Below, piece by piece: positions 32,142-45,779 of a DNA stretch of 64,000 nucleotides. The first letter of the stretch is position 1. Each line of letters starts with the position of its first letter. A model generated the notes under the pieces. That model saw only the letters and a program-made list of their open reading frames with translations, searched no databases and had not been told where the DNA came from. Origin of the DNA: Eleusine coracana subsp. coracana (lineage: Eukaryota; Streptophyta; Magnoliopsida; Poales; Poaceae). The DNA lies in the NCBI GenBank assembly GCA_032690845.1, contig CM064417.1:38012432-38076431 (forward strand). Direction: 5' to 3'. Position numbers and translations under genes: made by a program.

Positions 32142-35119
32142 GAGGATCGTCATCAGCCAGCTGCCGTCGAGAAGTTCGACGACGATGGGAATTTACTGCT
32201 GCTAGAGTTTTGCCTCAAAGAGTCTTGTTAGTTTCCTCCTTTCAGGAAGTTGGTAGGTGCGATAGTTTTGTCCGGTGGTACTTCGTGTCTTTAAGAACAA
32301 TTAGTGTATCCACATGTCGTAGCTTGCTGAGATAATAACAATCAATGTCAATTTGCTACCTCTATCCCATCCGTTTCTTGATCGTGTGAGATGGATTTTT
32401 AGCTTGTTAATTATGTTCCGTTTCTCCCTTTTCTATCTCCAAATCTTTCCGTTTGATACAGTGTGACTCTTTTTCTAGCTAGGTTGGCGAAAAGGAGACA
32501 GGGACTTTGGTGGCCAGAGGTTGGCTGGCTCGCCCAAGGTTATATTGACAACGATGCCTGGACGTCACTTCTCTGTGACGCGGCTGAGCTGTGTGCGACT
32601 CGTGAGCCTGGTCTCGTCCGTCGCCGCTTCGCAAAAGTGGTTTGATTTGCTCTCTCAGGCCGTTGCCAAATTTGAGTCATTAGCCTACCTTCCCAACGAA
32701 ACGAGTCAATTTGGATTGATGAACTTAACTCCTATGCAAACGAAGAAAAGTCATTTCGGATAAAACGAGTCAACTTGGACAAATCAGAACTTACTTTTGC
32801 AGAGGAAATCAATTTGGATAAAAATAGTTAAGCAAGACCTGTAGCTATCGTTATCGACAGCGAAGTAGTTTTCGATTGAAAATGACCGGAGGAGAGCTCT
32901 TTTTTTTTTTAAAAAAAAAGCTTGTGTTTGCAATTTGCATTCTATCAACAATATGGGCTTTTGACTTCTGTTATACAGAACATTACCCAAAGTGTCAGGT
33001 TTCATATACCGTGCTTTTCAAAACCAATGGATAACCAGTTCCACATCAAGTTCACATGATATGGTAGTAGGTGGTATGACATCAATCTAGTATTTGAAAG
33101 CCAATTTGGCGCACCCTCCCTTTTTCGCTAGAAACAATGCAGAGAGAAGAATTTGTTCAATCTTGCACGTCTCAAATAGAGAAACTTAATTAATCTAACA
33201 AGAAACGTTGTTCATCTATACATTGCTCGTACCAACATGCAACATGTGTTGATCGCTTGCTACAACTTCTGCAACACAACTACCTTGATTGGCAGCCTCA
33301 TGCCTCCAGCCCGCAGGTTTACAGATTGTGTAATCAACCAGAAAATGATAACCGCCACTTGACCATGTTTGATAGGCACATGATCATCACTAAATAACTC
33401 AAGGAATATGTTGTGCCTGGTAATGTGTCTATACAGAATTCATTGTCCATATTATTTTTTGTTTCTCAACAAGATTAGTGTCATGTTTGGAGTGTTCAAT
33501 ACAAAGCTCTTGCGTTATCATTGCCTCGTTCACAAAGCAGCTAGGTTTATTTGTCATTAAATCCTGGTAAGTTCACCGGTAAACCAATCAAAAACCATTT
33601 TTGTTACAGTAAATAAAAAACCATTGTTTTTGCTAGCTGCACCGATTTTAGTTTGTTTTTGAAACCAGGCCTCATGGAGTCCAGTCCATTTACATAAAAA
33701 AAAAAAATAGAAACAAGAAACGTGGCCCGTCTACTAAAATGCATACTCCCTCCGTTCGTTCCGGACATAAAGATTAAACTAGCACCCTAAAAAAAAAAGA
33801 TTAAACTAGCTGCAAGTTAATTTAGTTCACCATTTTCAGAACAGAGGAGTATCTCAGAGCCCAGCCCATTTCGCTAACTAGTGCGATTTCGCTCCTCCCG
33901 TCCCGGCTAGAGGACGACCCCGGCTGCGGCGGTGTCCGGTTAGTTGGCAACGGCGAGGCTACGGAGTACGAAGGTGTTAGGTAAGAAACTCCTCCATGCC
34001 TCACCGACATGACATGTTTTTTAAGTGCAGCGCCCTCCCTCTGTTTCATGTCCTCATCTCTTGCCATCGGGTTTTTACCTGACAAGAGTAGAGTAGTAGG
34101 CGATTTTCTTGCGTCGTGGAATTTCGTCTAGTGGCTTCATAATTTTGAACATTTCTCATTTCTGGGTTCCTGGTGTATAGGCAGTGGGACATGTTTTGTG
34201 TGCCTCTGTCTTCTGTCTACTGTCTTATTAGTTGATCACTCTGAGAAGGTGTTTGCGAAAATGCCCGACTAAAATGTTACATCAGTTCCTTCCGGCACTC
34301 TTCATTTTTGCTCCGTTTTTTGAGACTGGTTTCAGCGGTATTCTGACTGTTTTGTGGTATTCTTGTCTTGAATAATCTTGATTCTGAATTGGGTTTGGTG
34401 ATGCTCATCTGTGTTTGTGTGTTACTACAAATTTGCATTTTATAAGCATCTAGCGTGATGGGTAATGAAGATCTTAATGCTCTTATATTACATGACCTTC
34501 GAATATTGTTTGCATGTTGATGGTACATTCGTCCAAAGAGTGCTTGTGATACCACCATCAATAATCGCCTAGGGACTTGCAACCGGCCTCTGAAATTTTG
34601 AACTTTTCTTCTTTCTCCTGACACCAGTATCAAGGTGCTGTGAGATTGATATCTTCTATCAGTGCAAGGAGATCCTAAAGATCCAGAAGTTTTGGCATAT
34701 TGCTTCAGACGCTGGATTCTACTGCTTCATAACTCTAATCACTTATGCTTATACGAGCAATATGTACACCACTTGAGAGCCACCTCTCCTTTACCTGTTT
34801 ATTGTGGGATCTAAACGCCGTTATTCTTACCTTACCTGTCAATATTGTCTGGTTGAACTTGTTGCAGAATAAGGGCTGGGATTTCGAGAGCTGACCAATA
34901 TTGTGCTTCCACCCTGCTGGCACTGAACTTCTAACTGACACTGCAAAGGTATGAAATATTGTAGATTTGTTGTGATCATCGGTTATGCAAATCCCAATAG
35001 TACGCAACTGTTAAAAGTGTCGTTTGGTTTTCTTTTCTGTTTCTATTCTCTTTTGCTTCCCAGAGCTGATGTCTGATTTCATCTTGTCGTTTACAGCTTT
35101 ACAAGGCTGCATTAGGTAA
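32142..35119. other. Intergenic region between the SWEET gene and the Helitron
   Basis: This contains the SWEET 3' UTR (to about 32350), AT-rich spacer and the Stowaway-like MITE at 33746. A GC-rich stretch at 33855-33980 ends in a good donor (aggtgttag|gtaaga) and could be a 5' exon of a non-coding transcript. Short ORFs at 32463 and 34277 have no recognisable similarity. Confidence 0.45.
33746..33849. mobile_element. 104-bp Stowaway-like MITE
   Basis: It starts CTCCCTCCGTTC and ends GAACAGAGGAG, an imperfect inverted repeat, with TA on both sides (33744-33745 and 33850-33851). CTCCCTCCGT ends and TA target duplication are the Stowaway hallmark. At about 100 bases it is a short, degenerate member with no coding capacity. 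Confidence 0.75.
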
Positions 35120-36092
35120 TCTAAACTAATAAAGAACGAATGATAGGACCAGTTTTGTCATCACAGACAGCTACCTATCCAACGATCTAGAGCCTCCATT
35201 TTTTATAGCCCACCTATATCCAACCATAAAAATATGAGTAGACCCACAATGTGTAAAACTTTTTACACTCATTCATTCACAAAATTCACTCATTCCTCCC
35301 TTCTCACATCCTTTTTTCTTACATCCCTTCCCACCTGTACCCACCTACCCACACGTATCCTAACCTGCCTTGATTTCCTCCTTCCAAAACTCACGCACGC
35401 ATCACATTCTACCTTCCCTGATTTCCTCCTTCAAAAAATCACGTACGCATCTCATCTTTTCTGCCTTGGTTTTCTCCTTCCAGCTCCTTCCAAAAATTTG
35501 AAAACACATCCAGCAGCCGCATCTCGACTTCAGCAGTTTCCATGTGCATCCGACGTTTGTCTGCACCGGTGATCCACGTCTAGCCGGTTACACAAACGGA
35601 AAGGACTTGACATTGGAGGACAAACTACACCGGTACTCGAGATTGGGATCCAAAGGACAGGACATTGGAGGAGTCCGCTGGTAAGTTCGCCATATGTACT
35701 CTTATTATTGTCAAATTGTCTTTAAGAGGCTGTGATCGTGCTTTGGATCATTGCGTGATTCAGACTTGGCTATGATCTTTAGTAGGCCGCTTTGGATCAT
35801 CATCAGAAGCCAGACAAATAGAAGATATGGAAGATAGGTTACCAACTTAGAACAACATGTCAAAGAGACATCTCGTGCTTGGCAGTGCTAGAGCGCCCTT
35901 AGAAAATCAAACTAACTATACAACACTGGGTAAAACAGCACTGGGTAAATTAAACACTAGGTTGCTATATCGTACTCTTTACTCTAAATAGCTGAAAACC
36001 GGGCCCATAACAGTAACATGGTTTTCCCTTTTGGTTTCATTCTTAGTCCTAATCCCTGAGTCTGATGATGATCCATATAATTCTTTGCCCAG

Positions 36093-36644
36093 CTACTGTG
36101 GGGATCAGCCGTGCAGGGTGTGGTAAAGAAAATCTTCCACCGACGACGCCTTTTTTGAAGACGGCTGAGTATCAACGTCAATATCAATCGCAATATAGAG
36201 CGAGGAAAATGGCTGCTTTGGGAGTGGCCAAAAGTCAGTCACAATCAGCTTCAATGTCTGGTGTGCATATGTTTTGTTGTTGTTTTAGGTAACTATAAGA
36301 AGAAGATATAAATATGCAATGATCTTTTTTGAAATAATTTTTCTTGTAGGCATCTTTGATTTTACTATCGAGGGAGGGTCACTAGAGGAGATAAAGAGGG
36401 CTAAAATGGCTGCGTATATGAGAGAATATCATAAACGGAAAAATGAATCATCTCAAACATCTGGTGCGCATGTGCTATTCTTGTTCTGATTATGATTAGG
36501 GCTTGATCTGGATGGTTATTGTTTCCTTCGTTATTTGTTTAGAAATACTTGATTTGACTATTGAGTCGGCTACCCCCGAGGAGGTGAAAAGGGCAAACAG
36601 GATAGAGTACCAAAGGCAATATCGCAAACGCAAAAAAGAGGCTG
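36093..36644 (+). pseudogene. Helitron N-terminal exons with a repeated Lys/Arg-Tyr module
   Basis: Three GT-AG-bounded exons (36093-36260, 36350-36463, 36543-36644) are each a multiple of three and start and end in phase 1. Each encodes a version of one short module: FLKTAEYQRQYQSQYRARK; FDFTIEGGSLEEIKRA then MREYHKRK; and LDLTIESATPEEVKRA then YQRQYRKRK. They lie upstream of the Rep domain in the same orientation, where plant Helitron proteins have basic, variable N-terminal regions. Further likely exons lie at about 36720-36920, 36980-37110 and 37355-37460 (acidic, TDDEDDDEEEG). Confidence 0.55.
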
Positions 36645-37354
36645 GTAAAGATGCGCAAATATGAGTTGCACTTGTCTTATGGTTGTTGATATTTTAGTAC
36701 CGTGAATAAAGCAGGGCTACCCGGGGTTTCGCATTCATCGGGTGTAACAGCAAATCGGTGTCCTGGGTCCTCCGATTCTCCTGACCTGGGCAATGCTGAT
36801 GGGGGTGTTGAGGATGAAAGTTGGCTGCACAGGAACGATGCTTGGCAGGCATGTTCTCACCAGGCATAACGTACATCAGCTCGAGCGGTACAAAGTGAAT
36901 AGGGGAAAACACTCCAGGTACTATCACGCACACCCTTGTCTGTTGCCTTATATAATTACTCTCACACTCATTTTTTAAACAGGGACAAGTGAAAATCAGC
37001 CCCGCGAGAGAATGTTGAGGACTCAGAAACATTCTGCAACCACGAATATTGAAATTAGTGGGGACATATTTATATCTTCCGGGAGCACATTCCATACACG
37101 AGGATTTCCGGTAATTAGAACCCCTTCTTTCTTAAAAAAGACTGCATTTATTAGGATCTCAGACCAATTGACACTATGTTTATAATGTGACCCTGTTGAT
37201 GACGATGTATTTGATTGTGGTAACTGGGAACCAAATGATTCAAATTCAGTTGCTCATGGTACGGATAATAGCATATAAAGCTCGACGTTTGACTTCTTTT
37301 GTATTTCGATCTTGTTTTGTATTTCAATGTTATGCATTATATTGATTTTGTTTA

Positions 37355-40300
37355 GATGACGAGGAACTTGAGAGGACAAATCCAGTGGTGTATTATAGGA
37401 CTGATGATGAGGACGACGATGAAGAAGAAGGCAGGTTGTTTAGACAACCAGGTGGGATTATATGTTTAGAAACATATAATTTGATGTTTTGTTTATCAAA
37501 AAACCATCTTAACTAATTATTTTATGCGGTTAACAGAAATAGATGTTGAATACACATCATATCGAGTGGGACCTGAACCGGTGAGAAACATAAGGGATCT
37601 TTATGACCATGTATACGGAAAGTTGCCTACTAAACACCATGTGTTGAAGCGGGTTAGAGATTGTTTTTATTGCGGAGCTAAAAGGATTATTGGGGAAGGA
37701 CCTTCTTTTTGTTGCAGGACGAGAAAGGTTAGGATATACATACCAGAGCTGCCCAATGAATTAAGATGGCTATTCACAAGTCAGACTGATAGTGATGCCA
37801 AGTATTTCAGGAATAACATTAGATATTTTAATTCACACTTCTCTTTCGCCACTTTGGGTGTTTCACTGAATAGAAAATATGCGACTATGGCGGGAAGTGG
37901 TGTGTATACCTTCAAGGCACAGGGTGAGGTCTACCACAAACTAGATCAGCTGATTCATGGTGAAAATGGGCCGCAACACATGCAATTATACTTCTATGAC
38001 ACATACCTCAGTCTTGAGCATAGGGTGCAGCGATCGCCTCATCTCGATGTTGGACTCATCCGGAAAATACTAAGCATTTTAACGAATACAAAATTTAGGA
38101 TGTTAGGTGGGGTACCAAACATTGACAAATACAAAATTGAGCTGAACACGGATATTGATGTCGATCAAAGACGGTATAATGCACCGACTGTGTAATAGGT
38201 CGCAACAATATGGATCGACGGAACTGACCCGAGGCATATGTTTCAATGAAGTGTTATGGTGCGTGGTATGTCAGATGAACCTATATATATAAGAGGATTT
38301 CACGGGTGCTATGATCCATTCTCCTATCCCCTATTTTGCTCGGGCGGCGAGGCAGGTTGGAATAAATATATTAAATATGCTGATGACGTCTCCGAGAGCA
38401 CTGGGTGGAGCACAGTTGAGTTGCAAGGTTTGCCCCTGCAGTTTACATTTGAAACATATCAGCTCAAGTTTTTATTATGTGCTCTAAACCTGCCTATATG
38501 ACTTTGTTCTCCAGGTTCGGTGAATTCAGAGTCAATTGACCCAGAAGATTGTGATCCCGAGGGTGATGAAGGTTTGTTAAATATGTTTTATATACAAATA
38601 TTTTGTATAAAATTTAAAAGAAATATATAATAATAAAATATTTTAAAAATAGAATAGAAAAATGATCTGCATATTGCAATATTCGTCTTATACGAGATAG
38701 AAGCCCTGTGTAGTTTCTACATCCACTGTTTTAGATATGTCACAGTACTAAGATTTTGTATTTAATGTTTTTATTACTTCGTTGCTCATAACATGTTATC
38801 TCCATCTCCATAGATGATGATCCCGAGTCAAAAAGTAAATATGTTAGCGCCGGAGAATATTATTGTTACAAGAAGTAGATTAGAGATGGAGAATTCAATA
38901 TACTATTTCATGGAGCCCGCTTGTTCCAGCAGTATATTGTTGATATGTACATCAAGTTTGAAACTATGCGTCTTGATTGGTACTCGAAGCCCGAGCACTA
39001 GACACTAATTCGAGCTGATCTATATCAGGTGACTAACTAGAAGTTTGTGCACCAGACACTAAGTCGTGCTTCAATATGCGTGGTGATTAATTGTAATATT
39101 TTGCATATTTATAATGTAGTATACTTTGACTCTAAATCAAGGGTATCCTTGACACGCTTGCCGCCGGCGAGACACGTGCATCTAAGATTGGTCGTCAAAT
39201 TGTGCTTCCAAGGTCATTTCCCCGTGGTGACCTTGATGTTAAAGCAAGATTCCTTGATGCTATGACATTAGTTCAGCGATTTGGCAAACCTGACTTCTTC
39301 GTAAGAATGACATGCAATCCGTATTGGGATGAAATTATAGAGAAGCTACTGCCAGGTCAGACCCCGCAAGATCGCCCTGATATTGTCTCGGGTATATAAG
39401 GCAAAACTTCGGGACATGGAGGATTTCTTGATAAAGAAAAAACACTTTGGTGAGGTTGCAGCATATGCACATGTTACGGAGTTCCAAAAGAGGGGTTTGC
39501 CACACGAGCATTTCTTGTTGATTATGCGGCCTGGCAGTAAGTTAAGTAACCCGGATGACTATGACAAAGTCATATCAGCTGAGATACCTGACAAGAAGAA
39601 ACACCGAGTACTGCATGACCTAGTGATTAAGCACATGATGCATGGCCCATGCGGGGTTTTGAACACTAAGTGCTAGTATATGATCAATGAAGAGTGTCGT
39701 TTCCGTTACCCATGGCAGTTCTGTGCTGCAACTCAACAGGGAAAGGATACATATCCCGTTTATCGGAGACGCGATGAAGGTCGAAAGGTTAAAATTAGAA
39801 GGTCTGAGCTGGATAACAGATGGGTTGTTCCATATATCCTACCCTCCTAATGCGTTACAACTGTCATATTATGTTGAGATTTGCTCCAGCATCAAGGCTG
39901 TGAAATACTTGTACAAATATATTTATAAAGGCCATGACCATGCTTCCTTCATGGTTGACAAGTCGGAGAACAATGAGAAAGTTATCAATGAGATCAAACA
40001 GTATAGGGATGCAAGATGTATAACGCCGCCAGAGGCGATGTATAGGCCTATAAGTTTCCATTGTATCATATCTATCCACCTGTGCTACAACTACAGCTGC
40101 ACTTGGAGGGAATGCATATGGTTGCTTTTAAATCAACAACGAACTTGGCGGAAGTATCTAGAAACGAGAAGTCACAAAAGTCCATGCTTACTAAGTATTT
40201 CAAGATGAATGCTATGGACCCCAATGCGCCTAGATATTTGTACAAGGAGTTTCCAGAATATTATACTTGGTAGAAGGGAAAGTTTTGGCAGCCAAGAAAA

Positions 40301-42489
40301 AAGAGGGTACAAATTGGCCGTGTGGTATACGCAAATCCAGCTGAAGGCGAGCGGTTCTATTTACGTGTGCTGCTTGACCATGTGCGGGGTGTGACTTCAT
40401 ACAAACACCTCAGAACTGTTCGTGGTGTTACACATGACACATTCAGAGAAGCATGTGAAAACATTGGCCTTGTAGGTACTGATGAGTCACTCGACAAATG
40501 TTTGACTGAATGTGCTCTTTGGCAGATGCCCTATGCTTTGCGGCAAACATTTGCTATTATTATTGTTTTTTTGTGAGTTCTCTAATATCCAGACCTTATG
40601 GGATAAACATTTTGATGCGCTATTTGAGGATTTTTGCCGGATCAATAATAACGCTCATGATGTGGAGCAGATGGTTCTACGTGATATTGAGAATGTTGTG
40701 AAATCAATGGGGAAAGATTTTGGACAACTAGGCCTCCCAGAACTGGATGAAAAAGGTACTGTATTGATTCACCCTCACGTGCCTCTATCCTATCCGTTAA
40801 CTTATTTCAAAGTTTCACACTTGAATTTTTTTTTACATATATAACCAATAGATACCATATATATGGTGGCTCTACTATATTTAACTTTAAGATATGCAAT
40901 TTTTTTTATAATTAATTTTTGTTTTTGTCACCAGCATTAGTTTATTTTTTTATCGCCTCTATTAATAGTTTATTGTTGTAACACTAACCTGGATGAGAAT
41001 TTTGTCATAACTTGTTTAAACTCACATGTACTCAGGTTGTAAGCAACGAGACTATTATCGGGAGCTGAATGAGGAGCTGTCTCTCAGAGCAGATGATGAT
41101 GACCTTAAAATTGTCCAAACTCTCAACGCTGAGCAACGTGCGGGTTTTGAGGCAATAATGGATCATGTCAACACGGGAAGGGGGTAGGTTTTGTTGATGG
41201 AGGTACTGGGAAAATGTACCTATATAAGGCTCTGATTGCTACTGTTCGTTCCATGGGTCTTATTGCAGTTGTCACCGCTACATCCGGTATTACGGCCGCT
41301 ATAATGCCAGGTGGGCGTACTGCACATTCAAGGTTCAAGATACCAATTAAAATCAACGATGAAAGTGTTTGCAACTTTGGGAAGCAGAGTGGTACCGCTG
41401 AGTTGCTTCGTCATGCAAGCTTGTTGATATGGGATGAAGTTGCCATGACCAAGAGACAGACTGTCAAGACTCTTGACCGGTCGTTACAAGATGCAACAGG
41501 GATTTCAGAGCCATTTGGTGGCAAGGTCATGGTATTTGGTGGAGATTTTAGACAAGTTCTTCCGGTTGTGCCACGTGGGATGAGAGCTCAGATTACTGAT
41601 GCCACTCTTCAGAGGTCGTACATATGGGAGACGGTGCGCAAAATCAAGCTCACCTAGAATATGAGGGCACAAACTGATCCTTGGTTCTCACAATTTGTAC
41701 TTAGAATTGGCAACGGGATAGAGGAGGATATTGGGGAAGAATATGTTCGCCTTCCGGACGAAATTCTAATTGACTATGATAAGGCAAATGCTATTGAGAC
41801 TCTTATCGGTAATGTTTTCCCTGATTTGTCACATAATGTAGTTGATGCTGCGTATATGAGTGCTCGTGCCATACTTTCAACAAAAGCATGTTGATATTCT
41901 CAACTCCAAGATGATTGACATGTTTCCTGGCACAACCAAAATATTTTATACCCATGTTGATGATGACTCGAGCAACCACTACCCACTTGATTTTCTCAAC
42001 ACACTGACGCCAAATGGGCTGCCCCCTCATGAACTGAAGATCAAGCTGAATTGTCCTCTTATTTTGCTCCGTAATCTGGATCCACACAATGGTTTGTGTA
42101 ATGGCACACGTTTGGTGGTTCGAGCTTACCAGGAGAACACAATCGATGCAGAGATTGTTGGTGGGCAGCATGCCGGTAAAAGGGTGTTCATTCCTAGGAT
42201 CCTGCTTTCACCTTAGGAAGACATATCCCTGCCTTTCAATTTCAAGAGAAAGCAGTTTCTGGTATGTGTGAGGTTTGCAATGACAATTAATAAAGCTCAA
42301 GGTCAGACAATACCTGTAGTTAGGGTATTCTTGCCCGAACCGGTATTTGCGCATGGACAACTATATGTTGCATTGTCCAGGGGTGTTTCTCGACAAACTA
42401 CATGGGTGCTTGCTAAACCTAATTCATTGGTAGACAAGATGGGAAATAGTACAAAAAACATTGTGTACACGGATGTGTTGCAGTCATGA
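37355..42489 (+). pseudogene. Helitron RepHel (HUH Rep plus PIF1-like helicase) pseudogene
   Basis: The Helitron-like N-terminal domain begins near 37536. A CxxC finger follows (CFYCGAKR ... FCCR), then PELPNELRWLFTSQ and MAGSGVYTFKAQGEVYHKL. The Rep HUH motif PHEHF has its histidines at 39503 and 39509, and a tyrosine cluster KYLYKYIYKG is at 39903-39932. The helicase has a damaged Walker A (DGGTGKM, about 41194-41214), Walker B LLIWDEVAM, GGDFRQVLPVV and the C-terminal INKAQGQTIP and YVALSRG. In-frame stops include 38193, 38196, 38876, 38999, 39674, 40271 and 41655. Frame changes occur near 39850, 40050, 41190 and 41880. The full domain order is still recognisable, so the gene was complete when inserted. 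Confidence 0.9.
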
Positions 42490-42839
42490 ACGATGTCATT
42501 CTTGAGATACCAGCTCCACTTATTCTTCATATTATGCTCCAGTTAGTTTTAATTTGTTACTCAGGACCATTCAGTTCAAATTTAACAGTTTATATAGGTA
42601 CAGAAATCAATTTCAATCATCAGTTTGATTGTAGTAAGGTTTGGAAGCCAGAGGAAGGGAAGCACTGACATCTGGCTGTTCAAATAAGTTTAGCTAAGCC
42701 GATATGGGGGAAGCATATTTAATAACGGGGCTTACCTTGCACGCATATATAAAACTTTATGTTGCTAAGGTAGGATGCTACAATACTTTCTAGGCTTACC
42801 TTGCATGCATTTTGCACATGTATAAGCACATGTATATAG

Positions 42840-43440
42840 GGAAGGGGCACCAAAGTTACTGTCTGCCTGTCCCCCAGATCCAGACCTGTTGTGAGTAGAC
42901 AACTTTTCTTTCCCGCTAATTGATAATGCATCCTTGCCTAAATATTTCTATTAGTACATACCTTATATGATTCATATTTACAAATCAAATAAATTAGCAA
43001 AAAATTCAAGAAAACCATATTCTAAACATAGATATTTAATATTTTATTATACTTGAACGGGGAAAAATTAGTAACCAAACATCCTATGACTGCCATATAA
43101 ATTTTAGGTTTTTATTGGGGCACCAAAATTATCGCATGCCTGTCCCACACCCCCAAGATCTGGGAGATTAAGTGAATAAGTCGTATTTTCTGTCCTGCTA
43201 TCTGATAACGCATCCTTGACCAGTGATTTGTTCTTTCTATATACATATATGTTTCCGTGTAGATGAAGTGTTTGACCTGCTATTTGATAACGCATCCTTG
43301 ACTAGGGATTTTTTTCTTGCCATATACACATATGTTTAGATGTAAACGAATTTTCTGCCCTGCTATTTGATACATCCTTGACTAGTGATTTTTTTCTTGC
43401 CATATACATATTTGTTTCCTTGTTTAAGTATCAAATAAAC
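42840..43440 (+). repeat. Tandem repeats of about 82 bp downstream of RepHel
   Basis: The phrase cctgctatttgataacgcatcc and its variants recur at 43194, 43276 and 43359, each followed by ttgac(c/t)ag(t/g)gattt and a catatac stretch. A more distant copy with its own upstream part (gggcaccaaa ... gcctgtccc) occurs at 42845-42960 and again at 43118-43240. The unit has no recognisable coding sense. Confidence 0.75.
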
Positions 43441-43687
43441 GCATGAAAAAGCAAATAATGCCAATATAGATTTTTATTGACTAGCCAATAAATGTTTGTT
43501 TTTATGGTGCCAATCAAGGCTATGGTTGGCGGGAAAACCTGGACGCCAGCACCATTTCACGGGTACTTCTCATCTATAAATTGGGCATATGTGTGGTTCG
43601 AATACTCATCGACCTCCATAGAGTAGCATTCTAGGCTTGGTTGACCACATGGATGATATCATAATTTGTTCCCGTGTCTCTGGAAGA

Positions 43688-44515
43688 TGCAATGAAACAC
43701 CCACATGGTTCATTGGTCAATGTTGTCGCTGTGGTTGGCCATGTTGCGCACCTGGAGATGGATCTCCTTTTCCCCAATCAGTTTAGAGAAATCGCGCTTG
43801 TCGACCACAACGAGTAAGACTTTTACTGGTTCTTACATTTGAATAGTAAATCACGAGGAATCTTCTTAACTTCACACTCTTGTAGTTTTGTGTTGTGGGA
43901 TTTTCTTTATCTACAACCAAATTGCTTTTGTGTGTGTTTACTATGGCAATGAACCAGATGTGCATCACGGAATACTTATGCGAGCTGATCTCAATAACCA
44001 TTTTATCATAGCTAATAAAGTGGAGGTGGATCGTGAAGCAAGTATGGATACTCAGTGTGATCTCTATAAATACTTTAATTTATTTGCATTTTAAAAAATT
44101 TGATACTACAATTTTTAATATTGTAGGATGTTTAGTAGCCATGGACCAGTCTTGTCTTACGTTTATGGAGACCACCAGGAACCCCTTTTCCATGTCACTC
44201 GAAGGTTTGTGTATTTTCTAATGTAATATTAGTTTTATTTGGAAGTGGATGCTTTTACCACATGCATCGTTTCATACATCCTTGATATTGTTTTTTTAGA
44301 AACAAGGCTTGAGCTGCGGGGTGACTCTTCGCTTCGAGAGCACGTCAAATTGGCCATCCGCTTTCGACCAGATGAAATAAAGAGCCTGCCACCAAGTCAT
44401 CGGGAGAGAGGGATCAAATGGTGGAAGGAAACCTATGTGGTCGATGCAGCATGTGTCAAAACCCGCGCTATAATTCCTCAAAAGGGATATCACGATGTTT
44501 ATGGTCAGGACTAGC
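43688..44515 (+). pseudogene. RPA-like OB-fold ORF, copy 1 (Helitron)
   Basis: An exon to 43813 reads LVNVVAVVGHVAHLEM then FREIALVDHNE, the beta-strand pattern of the second OB fold in plant RPA70-like and Helitron RPA proteins. The next exon (43890-44080) gives HHGILMRADLNNHFIIANKV, alignable with copy 2. A last exon (about 44301-44515) encodes LREHVKLAIRFRPDEI and ends at a TAG. There is a frame change near 43945. RPA proteins bind single-stranded DNA, and many plant Helitrons carry such a gene next to RepHel. Confidence 0.6.
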
Positions 44516-45051
44516 GCCTATTACACCATGGCAAGATTCAGATGCATGAACCATGGACTACACTTATCACCATCACCTATCGACCATTTTAGTTTTTCAT
44601 CTTTTAAATAATTGACAATGTTTTAGCAGTGGTGTAATCTTTTGGTTTAAGATAATATAAATTTTAGCAGTGCTGCAATCTTTTGATTTAAGATAATATA
44701 AATTATAGTCAAATTTCTACTATTTAAGATACCCGCTGATTTATTGCCATTTTCCGGGATATCAAGTACATGAATATTGAGATATTATGAGTGCGCCTTC
44801 TATATATGTTCTCTTTTATATGGGGTAACATACATTATAACCATGGAAAAACATGCCAACAAGGATCGAGCGTGTGTATATATATTCAGTTATTTCCTTT
44901 CTCTATATATATTCCATAATATGGAGAAGGATGAAATATTTCCTATCCTACAGTAAACATATGAGTATATATATTACCATGTTGATTCGGAGGATGCATA
45001 TTATGCACATTTAAAAAACCTGTTCTCACCTTTGGTTGGCAACTCAGAAAA

Positions 45052-45446
45052 ATGTCTAATCATTCTGTAGGGGCATTTGTGATCCATATGGTTGCTCTCT
45101 TCTACGTGAGGAATCACGTGTGAGTTGTGGTTTTCCTTACTAAAGGTGTGGTTTTCATATTTTCTGTGTGATTCTTTTTATTTATAATTACTTGAATCAT
45201 TTGATCTTTAGCAGGGAACCCCCAACCCTGTTGTATGGTGGTGAAATGAATCATCGTCAATTTTCTAATGTCCGTGCCATGTCAAGGCGTTACCAGAATA
45301 TCATTGAGTTATTCTGGTACCCTTATCGTCCTCGGAGCTGAACATTAGAGTTGTTGCCTCTTGATCATGATGATGGCGCTCAAGTCATTTTGACCGAGGA
45401 GTCTGACGATGCAATCTTTGGTCCAGGAATGTGGCAGCTGGACTAG
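45052..45446 (+). pseudogene. Small two-exon ORF of unknown family, copy 1
   Basis: Exon 1, 45052-45119, begins MSNHSVGAFVIHMVALFYV. Exon 2 starts after tttagcag (about 45214) and joins in phase: MNHRQFSNVRAMSRRYQNII, then ILTEESDDAIFGPGMWQLD and stop at 45444. It has one internal TGA. It is clearly homologous to the ORF at 48080. I do not recognise the family. Exon 1 could be a membrane or amphipathic helix; exon 2 ends acidic. It follows the OB-fold ORF copy 1. Confidence 0.55.
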
Positions 45447-45779
45447 CCGATGTACCATTATGCATTGAAAAATAATAAATAATATTGTCTTTGATTTATG
45501 TTTTGGTATGGAAAGTTTCTTCTAATTTTGCTACAGCAACATCGCCTTCTGTCTGTCAAAGAATAAGATGAAATTTGAAAAATGTATATCTTACGATTAA
45601 GCATAAGTATAGAGCAAACATTCCCTACATACCTTAATTGGACGCGGTTTCATATCATAGGTTTCCATATTGGACGCGGTTATCAATAATTCCCTTCGCT
45701 GTGCGTAAAAAAAGGACTTTCCTGCTAGCCAGACACCTATTGATTACAAGGACATTTTCTAATATCTTTCTTTTTTTTA

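Noticed and set aside
41860..42216. Open frame of 118 codons as a separate gene
   Set aside because: It is the 3' part of the PIF1-like helicase read after a frame change, not an independent gene.
43590..43605. ggttcgaata, resembling a tRNA T-arm
   Set aside because: No acceptor, D-arm or anticodon stem can be placed around it.
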